A DNA stretch of 64,000 bases from an uncultured Chitinophagaceae bacterium (GCA_937958995.1 CALGAP010000004.1:124001-188000), one strand, 5' to 3'. Shown: positions 55,209-62,950, counted from the first letter of the stretch. The notes: generated by a model not told the origin, from the letters alone. Numbers and translations: made by a program.

Positions 55209-55600
55209 AGTTCTTTTGCCGGATCCCAGAATACTTTTTTGAAATCAACTACCTGGTCTTTTTTCACTTTCACACCTTCCTTCTCCAGTAATTGCTGCAT
55301 GAGCGATGGGGGATTGAAATGATGTTTTCCTGTGAGCAAACCATTGCGGTTCACCACGCGATGAGCCGGCACTTTCGGGCGCACCTTGCCCGCGCCATTC
55401 ATAGCCCAGCCTACCATGCGCGCTGATAGTTTGGTGCCCAGGCAGGCAGCAATAGCGCCGTATGAGGTGACCCTTCCCTTCGGAATTTGCCGCGCCACTT
55501 CATATACCAGTTCAAAAAAGCCAGCGTCTTTTTTGCCGCCCGGCGTTACCGTGGTGAGTTTTTCCCTGGCAGGTTTTTTATTTTTCTTTGGCTTTGCCAT
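55205..55600 (-). CDS. Alkyltransferase-like protein (MGMT fold, no active-site Cys)
   Basis: 131 residues from ATG 55600; a frame running further upstream overlaps DUF5522 and is rejected. The winged-helix MGMT C-domain is clear: FELVYEVARQIPKGRVTSYGAIAACLG and MVGWAMNGAGK. Where true O6-alkylguanine transferases have PCHR, this has Pro78-Ala79-His80-Arg81. It therefore cannot accept alkyl groups and fits the ATL proteins, which bind alkylated guanine and flag it for nucleotide-excision repair. The basic Lys-rich N-terminus is extra. Overlaps DUF5522 by 23 nt. Confidence 0.87.
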   Translation of the reverse strand: MAKPKKNKKPAREKLTTVTPGGKKDAGFFELVYEVARQIPKGRVTSYGAIAACLGTKLSARMVGWAMNGAGKVRPKVPAHRVVNRNGLLTGKHHFNPPSLMQQLLEKEGVKVKKDQVVDFKKVFWDPAKEL

Positions 55601-55784
55601 TGTCTTTTCTTCGTTGGAGTAATTCAGACCTGCGTGGCTCTGGTACATTGATGTAGTCATAAGGACAATGCAGACATCCGTTCCCGCAACAATAACCTCT
55701 CTCGCGATGGTATTGCTCTGTGAAAACAAAGTATCCATCGGCGTTATAGTAGTAATCAACTCCTTCTGTCAAGCTCTTCTTCAC
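55578..55784 (-). CDS. DUF5522 domain protein
   Basis: 68 residues starting with GTG at 55784. The signature is complete: GVDYYYNADGYFVFTEQYHRERGYCCGNGC in substance, ending CLHCPYDY. The Cys-Cys...Cys..Cys set (CCGNGCLHC) suggests metal binding. DUF5522 proteins are small and of unknown function. The gene overlaps trmB upstream by 29 nt and the ATL gene downstream by 23 nt, so the three are translationally linked. A stop codon in the same region of the trmB frame confirms separate products. Confidence 0.85.
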   Translation of the reverse strand: MKKSLTEGVDYYYNADGYFVFTEQYHRERGYCCGNGCLHCPYDYINVPEPRRSELLQRRKDNGKAKEK

Positions 55785-56469
55785 GAAGCAAAATTTTTAA
55801 TTGATCTTCTTTGTCTGGCAGGATCTCTTCAGGCAGACCAAACTTCAGATAATGAACCCTGTTGCTGGCTGCAATATCAAGTCCTTCATAATGCGTTTTT
55901 ATCTTCAATACCTCGCTCACATTTTCCTGCGCATATACATTGTCAATATCCTCGTACAATGGAAGATCGTATAAGCCAATCACCCATTTGGTAAAGCGGT
56001 ACAAGCTGGGCGAATCGGTCTTGAGGTGAATATAACCGCCGGGATTAAGTATTTGTTGATAGAGCCGCAGAAATTTCGGGTGTGTGAGCCTTTTCTTCGC
56101 GCGCGAGGTGCGCAGTTGCGGGTCGGGAAAGGTAAGCCAGATTTCCTGCACCTCACGAGGTGCAAAATAAGTGGCGATTTGCTCAATCTGCGTGCGCAGA
56201 AAACCCACGTTGGTCAGGTTTTCCGTCAATGCTTTTTTGGCACCCACCCAAATACGGTTACCTTTCAGGTCAACACCCAGGAAATTGCGGTCGGGAAAAA
56301 GCCGGCCCAGGCCTACGGCGTATTCACCCTTACCGCATGCCAGCTCAAGCGTGATGGGATTTTCATTCTTATAAAACTCCTTCCACTTGCCCGGCATATC
56401 CTTCGGGTACTGCAATACATTGGGAAACGTAGCTAGTTCTGCGAAGCGTTTTAATTTCTTTTGACCCAT
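55756..56469 (-). CDS. trmB: tRNA (guanine-N7-)-methyltransferase
   Basis: 237 residues from ATG 56469; a TTG seven codons upstream is less likely because it overlaps the promoter box. S-adenosylmethionine site LELACGKGEYAVGLG, then FLGVDLKGNR, and the TrmB-specific WLTFPDPQ and KKRLTHPKFLRLY. It methylates G46 of tRNA variable loops. First gene of the overlapping operon trmB-DUF5522-ATL. TACATTTG (56484-56477), a full -7 box, ends 7 nt before the ATG. Confidence 0.93.
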   Translation of the reverse strand: MGQKKLKRFAELATFPNVLQYPKDMPGKWKEFYKNENPITLELACGKGEYAVGLGRLFPDRNFLGVDLKGNRIWVGAKKALTENLTNVGFLRTQIEQIATYFAPREVQEIWLTFPDPQLRTSRAKKRLTHPKFLRLYQQILNPGGYIHLKTDSPSLYRFTKWVIGLYDLPLYEDIDNVYAQENVSEVLKIKTHYEGLDIAASNRVHYLKFGLPEEILPDKEDQLKILLREEELDRRS

Positions 56470-56476
56470 GCGGCGG

Positions 56477-56484
56477 CAAATGTA
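56477..56484 (-). promoter_or_regulatory. -7 promoter box of trmB
   Basis: TACATTTG on the minus strand, full TAnnTTTG match, 7 nt ahead of the ATG. A near-leaderless transcript is expected. Confidence 0.55.
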
Positions 56485-56580
56485 CCCCAAAATGCAAACC
56501 CAAACCGCATCCGGTCCGTCAATAGATTTGAACCTTTCTCCCTTTTTATTGATGGTTGACTATTCTCCCAAAAACAAAAA

Positions 56581-56599
56581 AGCCTCTCAACGAGAGGCT
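56581..56599 (-). terminator. Intrinsic terminator of the tRNA-like RNA
   Basis: 8-bp stem AGCCTCTC/GAGAGGCT with a 3-nt loop. On the minus strand a run of T follows (56580-56575). It starts 12 nt after the tRNA-like 3' end. Confidence 0.85.
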
Positions 56600-56611
56600 T
56601 CAATGATTCAG

Positions 56612-56773
56612 CTGTAGAGGGAGGATTCGAACCTCCACGGGGCAGTTAGCCATAACGCAATCTGTGGTGGTCAACCCCAGTCACTTCTTTCGAAGCGGCA
56701 TTACATTACGTTTATCCTGTTCCCCCACCCCCGAGACAAGAGGGCATGTCTGCCAAAGTTCCATCACTCCACA
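56612..56773 (-). ncRNA. tRNA-like RNA with a 91-nt variable region
   Basis: Read on the minus strand from 56773. Acceptor 5' arm TGTGGAG pairs with CTCTACA (56619-56613), with one G-T pair. T8-G9 follows, D-stem ATG/CAT with GG in the loop (CTTTGGCAGA), anticodon-like stem CCCTC/GGGGG with loop TTGTCTC, and a perfect T-arm GGAGG-TTCGAAT-CCTCC. Between the anticodon and T arms are 91 nt, against 10-25 in class II tRNAs. These contain a CGCTTC-GAAA-GAAGTG hairpin and a GGGGTTGACCA/TGGCTAACTGCCCC stem. The loop would read GTC with U37, unlike any class II tRNA. No CCA is encoded. It has its own terminator and a weak TTG...TACACCGT promoter near 56834-56807. No other gene lies in the 56470-56930 interval. 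Confidence 0.65.
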
Positions 56774-56930
56774 ATCTTGATTGTCTTAATGGCTTAAGAG
56801 CTGATAACGGTGTAAAATTAAAAAAACTGGTCAATACGTTGCGAATTATTCAAGAAAAATTTTGAAGTTTTCGATTTTATTCAAATATTTGTGGTATTGC
56901 TTTGATTTTATTAAAAAAACGCTTGCAAAA

Positions 56931-57401
56931 ATGGGAGCTAAATTGAATCTTGACAAGCTGGACCTTCAGATCATACACGAGATGATGGAGAATGCTGAAA
57001 TATCCTATGCCGACCTGGGTAAGAAATTATTCGTTTCCGGGGGTACTATACACGTGCGAATCAAAAAGTTGCAGGAGGCGAATATAGTGAAAGGTACCAA
57101 ATTAAATGTGGACCTGAAGCAACTGGGCTACGACGTGATTGCGTTTATTGGGATATACCTGGAAAAGAGCAGCCTGTATGATTCGGTAGCTAAGGAGCTG
57201 CAGAAAATTCCGGAAATTGTACGGCTCAATTATACTACGGGCAACTATAGCATGTTTGCAGAAATAATCTGCAAGGATATCAACCAGCTGCGGTATGTGT
57301 TGCACGATGAGCTGCAGAAAATAAAAGGAATAGAAAGAACAGAGACATTTATTTCGCTCGAAGAAAGCTTTAACAGGAACGTACAGGTATTTAAAGCTTA
57401 G
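56931..57401 (+). CDS. Lrp/AsnC family transcriptional regulator
   Basis: 156 residues from ATG 56931; a frame to 56862 has a hydrophobic, atypical leader and is rejected. N-terminal helix-turn-helix ~5-55 (LDKLDLQIIHEMMENAEISYADLGKKLFVSGGTIHVRIKKL in substance) and a RAM/Lrp-type ligand-binding domain ~70-150 (VIAFIGIYLEKSS, EIVRLNYTTGNYSMFAEI, IKGIERTETFISLEE). Proteins of this family bind amino acids and control metabolism genes as octamers. The divergent neighbour is the tRNA-like RNA, so one could regulate the other; that is speculation. Confidence 0.93.
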   Translation: MGAKLNLDKLDLQIIHEMMENAEISYADLGKKLFVSGGTIHVRIKKLQEANIVKGTKLNVDLKQLGYDVIAFIGIYLEKSSLYDSVAKELQKIPEIVRLNYTTGNYSMFAEIICKDINQLRYVLHDELQKIKGIERTETFISLEESFNRNVQVFKA

Positions 57402-57486
57402 TAAAAACAGCAATGGAATAGGGGATTTCCCGTTATTGCACACAAATAATTAAAAACCTATCTTTAGTATTCATGAAGCGAATAAT

Positions 57487-57900
57487 ATGAAGAGACTTAC
57501 TTTAGCCATTTTCGCAGCCGCCATTATATTGGTCACTACCCAATATTGCAGCAAAAGTAGCGGCAGCGGTGGCGGTTGTTCTGAACCAACGATGACTGTT
57601 ACGAGCGATCCACCTGCCAATACCGTGCAGCCTCCGGCTCCGGGACCCACCTTTCCGCTTACAGTTAATATTACCAGCAATATGCCCGGCAGCGGTGTTA
57701 CTATCGAAGTGAAAGCACACCCTGAAGGCAGCACCAATAGTTTTTACACCAATTCAATGAGCACTACTTCACCCAATAATAACAATTTCACTATCACCGG
57801 TACACCTCCCGCTACCAATTGCCAGGTGGATATTACTGTGACATCCAAATCGTGTAATACAAACAGGGTGACGCTTAGCTATAAATATTCGAGTAAGTAA
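57487..57900 (+). CDS. Secreted or lipid-anchored hypothetical protein (137 aa)
   Basis: 137 residues. N-terminal hydrophobic MKRLTLAIFAAAIILVTTQYCSKSSG resembles a lipoprotein signal, but the residues before Cys21 are TQY rather than a canonical lipobox. A Ser/Gly linker leads to a Pro/Thr-rich, beta-sandwich-like stretch (NTVQPPAPGPTFPLTVNITS, SGVTIEVKAHP, NNNFTITGTPP), with Cys pairs in SGGGCSEP, TNCQVD and SKSCNTN that could form disulfides. Probably an exported Ig-like domain protein. No function recognised. Closed by the terminator at 57922. Confidence 0.68.
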   Translation: MKRLTLAIFAAAIILVTTQYCSKSSGSGGGCSEPTMTVTSDPPANTVQPPAPGPTFPLTVNITSNMPGSGVTIEVKAHPEGSTNSFYTNSMSTTSPNNNNFTITGTPPATNCQVDITVTSKSCNTNRVTLSYKYSSK

Positions 57901-57921
57901 ACTGAAAATATTTCCTGGAGA

Positions 57922-57950
57922 AATCCTGTCGCATGCGGCAGGATTTTTTT
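57922..57950 (+). terminator. Intrinsic terminator
   Basis: 11-bp stem AATCCTGTCGC/GCGGCAGGATT with one G-T pair and a 2-nt apex, followed by a T-run. It separates the 57487 gene from the convergent ABC permease. Confidence 0.8.
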
Positions 57951-59070
57951 ATTCCTTTACCTGCAACGCATCCCGCAGTCCATTGCCAAGCATATTGAAG
58001 GCGAGCACCAGTAACATAATCGCAAAACCGGGCACAAGCGCCAGCATGGGGTTGTTGGTGAGAATGAAATTGAAGTATTCCCTGATCATCAGTCCCCAGC
58101 TTGGTTGCGGCGCCTGCACACCCACGCCTAAAAAACTAAGTCCCGCCTCAATTACAATAGCCGACGCGAAATTGGAAGCGGCCACCACCATCACCGGACC
58201 GATTATATTCGGCAGCACATGCCTGAATATGATGCGTGCATGCGAAAAACCCAGTGCCCGCGCGGCTTCCACATATTCCATTTCGCGCACACTCAGCACC
58301 TGTCCGCGGATAAGACGCGCCACGCTCACCCACATAGTAAGACCAATCGCAATAAACACCTGCCAGAATCCTTTGCCCAGGGCCACGGTAATGGCAAACA
58401 CCAGCAGCAGGGTGGGTATGCTCCAGATCACATTGATAAACCAGGTAATGACATCATCTACCGTGCCGCGGAAATAACCGGCCAGTGCCCCCAGCAGCAC
58501 GCCAATAGTGAGTGAAATCAATACCGTTACCACACCCACGCTCAGGCTCACACGAACGCCTACCAGCAAGCGGCTCAAAATATCACGGCCATACTTATCG
58601 GTGCCGAGGTAAAATTTCTGGGTTACAATTTGCTCGCGAATGATGAAATCGCGGGAGCTTACTCTTTGATCCCATCCTGGTGAAATAACATCTTTCACGG
58701 CAAAGGCTTTCCTGTCTGTTACACCTTCGTCGAGGTATTGCTGAATAACGAGGCTATCATTATCGGTAAATGAATAGGCGGTAATGGGTATGTATTGATA
58801 AACATCTTCCTGCCCGCTGATCAGTCTGCGGAAGAAAGAGGCTTTTTCGATGGTTCGCTCCCTGGGTATTTTAAGAAACTGCTGCGTAAAGCCTGGCTTT
58901 TGCCCGTCTATTTCCACAATCATCCTGTTGGCATTGGGTGAAGGATCGGGGGCAATGAGGTGCGCAAAAATGGCTATGAACACCGATATGGCAATCACCA
59001 CAATACCAAATACGGCGCCTTTGTTGCGCTTCAGTCTTTTCCATACCGATCGTGTATTGGTTGTCGCCAT
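57949..59070 (-). CDS. ABC transporter permease (DppC/OppC type)
   Basis: 373 residues. TM1 ~19-40, then an unusually large ~120-residue periplasmic segment (~45-165), then the five-helix BPD_transp_1 core with the EAA-type loop YVEAARALGFSHARIIFRHVLPN and the DppC-like YLGTDKYGRDILSR entry. Typical DppC proteins are ~290-300 residues, so the loop is about 80 longer. It would import peptides or nickel with an ATPase and a partner permease, but neither is encoded nearby. Its ATG abuts the stop of the upstream GT2 gene, indicating one operon. Confidence 0.9.
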   Translation of the reverse strand: MATTNTRSVWKRLKRNKGAVFGIVVIAISVFIAIFAHLIAPDPSPNANRMIVEIDGQKPGFTQQFLKIPRERTIEKASFFRRLISGQEDVYQYIPITAYSFTDNDSLVIQQYLDEGVTDRKAFAVKDVISPGWDQRVSSRDFIIREQIVTQKFYLGTDKYGRDILSRLLVGVRVSLSVGVVTVLISLTIGVLLGALAGYFRGTVDDVITWFINVIWSIPTLLLVFAITVALGKGFWQVFIAIGLTMWVSVARLIRGQVLSVREMEYVEAARALGFSHARIIFRHVLPNIIGPVMVVAASNFASAIVIEAGLSFLGVGVQAPQPSWGLMIREYFNFILTNNPMLALVPGFAIMLLVLAFNMLGNGLRDALQVKE

Positions 59071-60213
59071 TTATGCCCTTTTTATTTTCCTGCCCTTCCA
59101 GGTATATGAACCAAAGCGGCCCAGCCAGCCTGCAATGATCGTGTACACAATATGCAATGGCTGCAAAAGAGGAAAGTACCACATCAGCCGCTGCTGACCA
59201 AAATACCGCGCTACAGATTCCACGAACGGAAATTCTATCAGGATCTTGGCCAGCAATAGCATGCAAAAGAAAAAGAACCAGGTGCTTTTCCAGAATGAAG
59301 CGATGCCCAACACCAAAAAGCAAACATTCACCGCATACACCAGCGCCAGCACTGCAATGATACGCCTGTCCTGGTAGCGATCGGCCTTGCTGGCCCAGCG
59401 AATGCGTTGATTGAAAAACGATTTCCAGCTGTATTCGGGCTCTGTCTGCACAATCGCTTCTTTACTTTTCAGGTAAAAGACCTGCTCGGGATAACGCATA
59501 TAAATTTTGTGCATCAGCAACATGTCATCGCCGGTGGGTATGGAGTCGATACCTTCAAAGCCATTTACCTCGATAAAAGCTGATTTTTCGTAAGCGAGAT
59601 TCGCACCATTGCACATACTGTGAAACCGCTTGTACACCGAGGCGGCGGTAATGCCTTGCAGCGTAATGAAATCGAGCGATTGAAATAAGGTGAGCAGACC
59701 GCGCTCATGTCTCATATAAACCGGCGCCGCGATAAATTTTGATTTTTGCCATTCATAAAAAGCTGCGATGGTGCGCAACCACGCAGGATGAAACCGGCAA
59801 TCGGCATCGGTGGTTACTATTAAATCGCCACGCGCAGTATGGATGGCATTGCTGATAGCGCGTTTTTTGTGTGACACAGTAGTATCCTGGCCGGCATCAA
59901 GCCTCATGGGCATGACAGACATGTCTGGGTAAACGATATTCTGCAGTTTTTCCCAGGTGCTATCCGTACTGTTATCATTCACGATGATCACTTCAAACAA
60001 ATGGTGCGGATAATCCTGCTGATGAAGGGATTCGAGAATGCCCTCTACATTTTTTTCTTCGTTGCGCATAGGTACCACCACTGAAATTACCGTGGAAGGA
60101 TTTGCACCTGCCGCACTAAACGTTGGCATTCGCCGCCATGCCTTATGATAATAGTCGATAAGTATGGCATAGGCAACCATCAATAAAAAAAATATGAAGA
60201 GGAAAACCGGCAT
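59071..60213 (-). CDS. Glycosyltransferase family 2, membrane-anchored
   Basis: 380 residues from ATG 60213; TTG at 60225 is the alternative. TM ~4-20, a GT-A catalytic domain ~35-270 (VSVVVPMRNEEKNVEGIL, FEVIIVNDNSTD, TTDADCRFH, GDDMLLM and the QRIRW motif), and C-terminal helices ~275-345. The layout resembles processive or lipid-linked sugar transferases. Nucleotide-sugar and acceptor cannot be told. It lies in an operon with two hydrolases and an ABC permease, 12 nt after the upstream stop. Confidence 0.88.
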   Translation of the reverse strand: MPVFLFIFFLLMVAYAILIDYYHKAWRRMPTFSAAGANPSTVISVVVPMRNEEKNVEGILESLHQQDYPHHLFEVIIVNDNSTDSTWEKLQNIVYPDMSVMPMRLDAGQDTTVSHKKRAISNAIHTARGDLIVTTDADCRFHPAWLRTIAAFYEWQKSKFIAAPVYMRHERGLLTLFQSLDFITLQGITAASVYKRFHSMCNGANLAYEKSAFIEVNGFEGIDSIPTGDDMLLMHKIYMRYPEQVFYLKSKEAIVQTEPEYSWKSFFNQRIRWASKADRYQDRRIIAVLALVYAVNVCFLVLGIASFWKSTWFFFFCMLLLAKILIEFPFVESVARYFGQQRLMWYFPLLQPLHIVYTIIAGWLGRFGSYTWKGRKIKRA

Positions 60214-60225
60214 ATCGAAATGCAA

Positions 60226-61035
60226 TTATAGTAAACCGGCAATCAATGCGGCGTTTTTTTCCTGCAGCAGCTGGTGACCCGCCTGGATGATGTGCAGCTT
60301 GCAATAGTTTTCAATGCCCTTGCTGAATTTCGTGCCGCGTTCGTGCCGGATTATGCGGTCGTAAGCCCCATACACCAGATGAACTTCTATCTTGTGCTGT
60401 GCAATTTCTTTTTTGATCAGTTTCAGATCGGGCCTGATTTTCCGGAAGCCTGTCCAGCGTATATATAGCTGGCGGCGCATCGTTTTTTCATGAATGTAAT
60501 GCTTCGCGAAATTGTACACGCTGCGATTGAGCACGCCCAGTTTATTGCCCGCGAGAATGATGTAGAAAAACCAGGCGGGATGTTTCATAGTAAAGCGAAA
60601 CAATTGATTACCGAGCCAGGTCTGCGTGGCAAGCCAGTACCAGAAATTCACTTTCAAGCCATCCGGCGCCAGCAATGCCATTTTTTGAATGCGATGTGGT
60701 GCAGCTTGCAAAAGGCTCAGCGACATGCGGCCACCCATGCTATAGCCGAGCAAAGTGATAGGGGCGTTCGATAATCGACGTGCGGCCAGCACGCTGTCGG
60801 TAATCTGCAGCAGATCCGAAACGGTAAATGCTTCTTCTTCCTTCCATTGCGTCTTGCCATGCCAGGGCATATCGATGGCGATCAGCTGGTATTGCGAAGG
60901 GAGATATTTTTCTAAAAAATGAAAACTGCTTTCCGATTCGCCATAGCCATGAAGGCAAAGCAAAACATGCTGCCCATTACCGCCATAGCTGTAATGCACC
61001 TGCGATGATTTGTAAGCAATGAAGTCTGCCTGCAT
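60226..61035 (-). CDS. Alpha/beta hydrolase
   Basis: 269 residues, soluble, no signal peptide. Oxyanion-hole HGYGES (29-34), nucleophile elbow GYSMGG with Ser99, a lid-type helical region (~135-190, Trp/Tyr-rich), Asp probably in VYGAYDRIIRHERG, and catalytic His in IQAGHQLLQE. Matches the general hydrolase/MenH-like family with unknown substrate. Third gene from the 3' end of the minus-strand operon, 28 nt after the SGNH hydrolase gene. Confidence 0.9.
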   Translation of the reverse strand: MQADFIAYKSSQVHYSYGGNGQHVLLCLHGYGESESSFHFLEKYLPSQYQLIAIDMPWHGKTQWKEEEAFTVSDLLQITDSVLAARRLSNAPITLLGYSMGGRMSLSLLQAAPHRIQKMALLAPDGLKVNFWYWLATQTWLGNQLFRFTMKHPAWFFYIILAGNKLGVLNRSVYNFAKHYIHEKTMRRQLYIRWTGFRKIRPDLKLIKKEIAQHKIEVHLVYGAYDRIIRHERGTKFSKGIENYCKLHIIQAGHQLLQEKNAALIAGLL

Positions 61036-61063
61036 GAGGCGATAAAACTACAAACTAATGCCC

Positions 61064-62281
61064 TTACTTCACAAATGTTTGTGTCACCGGCTTGCGTCCC
61101 GGGCTGGTGATGCGCAGGTAATAACTGCCCGAAGGCAATGTACCCACTGGCAGATTGATAGTGTTTGACTGGCGATACAATGAACGTGTAAACGACTTGA
61201 TTAACGCACCGTTGCTGCCGATAATATCGAAGCGGGCATTGTTCGCCTTCGGCGAAATGATCTCAACGGTGATATTTTGTGAACCGACGGCAGAATAAAT
61301 TCTCTTCACTACCATCGAAGGCAATTCAATTCTCACCGAAATCACTTTGCTGTAGGTATTGCCTGATGGTTGTTCGATAAACAAGCGATAGAAATTGGCG
61401 CCGCCCACAGGATTCTTATCTGTGTAACTGTCTTTCTTTTCACCCGGCGCTCCAGCGGCATCTATTTTTCCCAATGTTTCAAAATGCAAACCATCGCTGC
61501 TGCGCTGAATATGGTAAGTGGTAAAAGGTTCTTCCTCGAAACTGCTCCATTTAAGCAAAACCTGTCCATTCTGCAATGCGCCTGAAAAATTTCGAATTTC
61601 TACAGGTAGTGGTGCAAAGTCGAGAATGTTCTTTGCCACTACTTGTTCGAACAATACGCGGTGACCGGCATTGTTGAGGTGCACATCGTCCCATGGAAAT
61701 TTATATTCCTCAAGCACTGTTTTATCTTCCGGGTTCACAATCGGATCATAGAAGTTGATTGCAAATTCTCCAAAGCGGTTGAGTATAGAATCTTTGATCA
61801 CGCGCAGCTTTTCACGGCCGGCCTCATCAAAGCCATTGCGAGGTTGGCTGGTAGTAATAAAACAGTGCTTACCCGCTGCACGCACAGAGTCCATCATTAC
61901 CTGCAGGGTAAACAGTGTTTCTTCTATCGAATAGATGTGCAGATTATTCGATACATAGCTCACGATTACAATATCCGGGTTGGTACTCAGCGCCCAGGTC
62001 ACGTTGCTGTCAACGCTGGGCTTATCCCTGTTGGCAGGGGGTACATAACTTGTGGGCATGCCATGATAGTTGTTGCTGCCACCACGTGCCCGGTTATAGA
62101 TCGTGTCTATTCTGCCCAATTCATTTTTGAAATGATAACTCAGGAGGCGAACCCAGGAACTATCCTCTGGAGTGGCACCCACGCCCTGGGCGGTAGATGA
62201 ACCAATTACAGCAATGGTTTTTGTCTGCGAAAAAGCCGAAAGGGTCAGCAGTAAAAAGAAACTCAGGTAAAGTTTACGCAT
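61064..62281 (-). CDS. SGNH/GDSL hydrolase with type IX secretion sorting domain
   Basis: 405 residues from ATG 62281, where the signal peptide MRKLYLSFFLLLTLSAFSQ begins; a frame to 62305 is rejected. The SGNH domain (~20-210) has the nucleophile in VIGSSTAQGVG (Ser29), Asn in RGGSNNYHG, and the Asp/His pair in WDDVHLNNAGH. A FN3-like module (~215-300) precedes the C-terminal sorting domain of type IX secretion (~325-405: SPKANNARFDIIGSNG, LPSGSYYLRIT, TQTFVK). It is probably exported to the cell surface as an esterase acting on acylated carbohydrate. Confidence 0.9.
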   Translation of the reverse strand: MRKLYLSFFLLLTLSAFSQTKTIAVIGSSTAQGVGATPEDSSWVRLLSYHFKNELGRIDTIYNRARGGSNNYHGMPTSYVPPANRDKPSVDSNVTWALSTNPDIVIVSYVSNNLHIYSIEETLFTLQVMMDSVRAAGKHCFITTSQPRNGFDEAGREKLRVIKDSILNRFGEFAINFYDPIVNPEDKTVLEEYKFPWDDVHLNNAGHRVLFEQVVAKNILDFAPLPVEIRNFSGALQNGQVLLKWSSFEEEPFTTYHIQRSSDGLHFETLGKIDAAGAPGEKKDSYTDKNPVGGANFYRLFIEQPSGNTYSKVISVRIELPSMVVKRIYSAVGSQNITVEIISPKANNARFDIIGSNGALIKSFTRSLYRQSNTINLPVGTLPSGSYYLRITSPGRKPVTQTFVK

Positions 62282-62433
62282 GGCCTTAGGATAAAAGTTA
62301 AACATTGAAGGCGGGCAGGAAAAGAGGGGGTTTATCGCAGGAGCCGGAAGACTGCCAAATTACGAATTGTACCACATAATTGACATTTTTCAATTAGTCA
62401 ACGGCAGGGCCAAAAATTTTAACCCGCCGGGAC

Positions 62434-62464
62434 TTGGCCTAATAAATAAATTTTAGTAGGTTTG
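62434..62464 (+). promoter_or_regulatory. Promoter of the MarR-acyl-CoA dehydrogenase operon
   Basis: -33 TTG at 62434-62436 and -7 TAGGTTTG at 62457-62464, 20 nt apart: full agreement with the Bacteroidota promoter consensus. Confidence 0.75.
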
Positions 62465-62465
62465 G

Positions 62466-62485
62466 ATAGTTGTATAAACAACTAT
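62466..62485 (+). promoter_or_regulatory. Predicted MarR operator
   Basis: Perfect inverted repeat ATAGTTGT-ATAA-ACAACTAT, directly after the -7 box and ending at the base before the MarR ATG. It covers the expected start of transcription, so binding would block RNA polymerase: typical autoregulation. Confidence 0.7.
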
Positions 62486-62926
62486 ATGACAAACAACCAT
62501 TTTAAAAGAGGAGAATTATACAGTTTCATCACGGGTAAGGCATCAACCGCTATAGCCCGAAGGCTGCAGAAGAAATTCAATGCAGCCGGGCTTAACCTTA
62601 CTATCGAACAGTGGAGTGTGCTGTATCACTTATGGAAACAGGATGGCATCAGTCAGCAGGAGTTGTGCAATGCCACCTTTCGCGACAAGCCAAGTATTAC
62701 AAGGCTGGTGGATAACCTGGAAAAACTGCAGTTGGTGAAGCGTGTGCCTTCCGAATCGGACCGGCGTATGAACCGGATATTTCTTACCAAACACGCACAG
62801 AAATTGCAGGATCAGAGTATGGACCTGGCCGAAGAAACGCTGAACGAAGCGTTGGTGGGCGTGTCGCCCGATCGGATCGAGATTTGTAAAGAAGTTTTGC
62901 AGATAGTGTACGATAACCTTAAATAG
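62486..62926 (+). CDS. MarR family transcriptional regulator
   Basis: 146 residues from ATG 62486; the TTG at 62462 would start inside the promoter. Winged helix-turn-helix ~30-110: LTIEQWSVLYHLWKQDGISQQELCNATFRDKPSITRLVDNLEKLQLVKR in substance, then the wing SESDRRMNRIFLT. Flanking helices form the dimer. It probably represses its own promoter through the palindrome at 62466 and with it the acyl-CoA dehydrogenase gene 24 nt downstream. The likely inducer would be a fatty-acid or acyl-CoA derivative, by analogy only. Confidence 0.93.
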   Translation: MTNNHFKRGELYSFITGKASTAIARRLQKKFNAAGLNLTIEQWSVLYHLWKQDGISQQELCNATFRDKPSITRLVDNLEKLQLVKRVPSESDRRMNRIFLTKHAQKLQDQSMDLAEETLNEALVGVSPDRIEICKEVLQIVYDNLK

Positions 62927-62950
62927 TTTAATCTTATAAAACCTTCACAT

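Noticed and set aside
55205..55600. Active O6-methylguanine methyltransferase
   Set aside because: The required cysteine of PCHR is Ala in this protein.
56612..56773. An ordinary tRNA or a tmRNA
   Set aside because: The variable region is far too long and the anticodon loop does not fit class II isotypes. tmRNA is ruled out because an anticodon-like stem is present, the length is ~160 nt, and no tag frame ending in ALAA exists.
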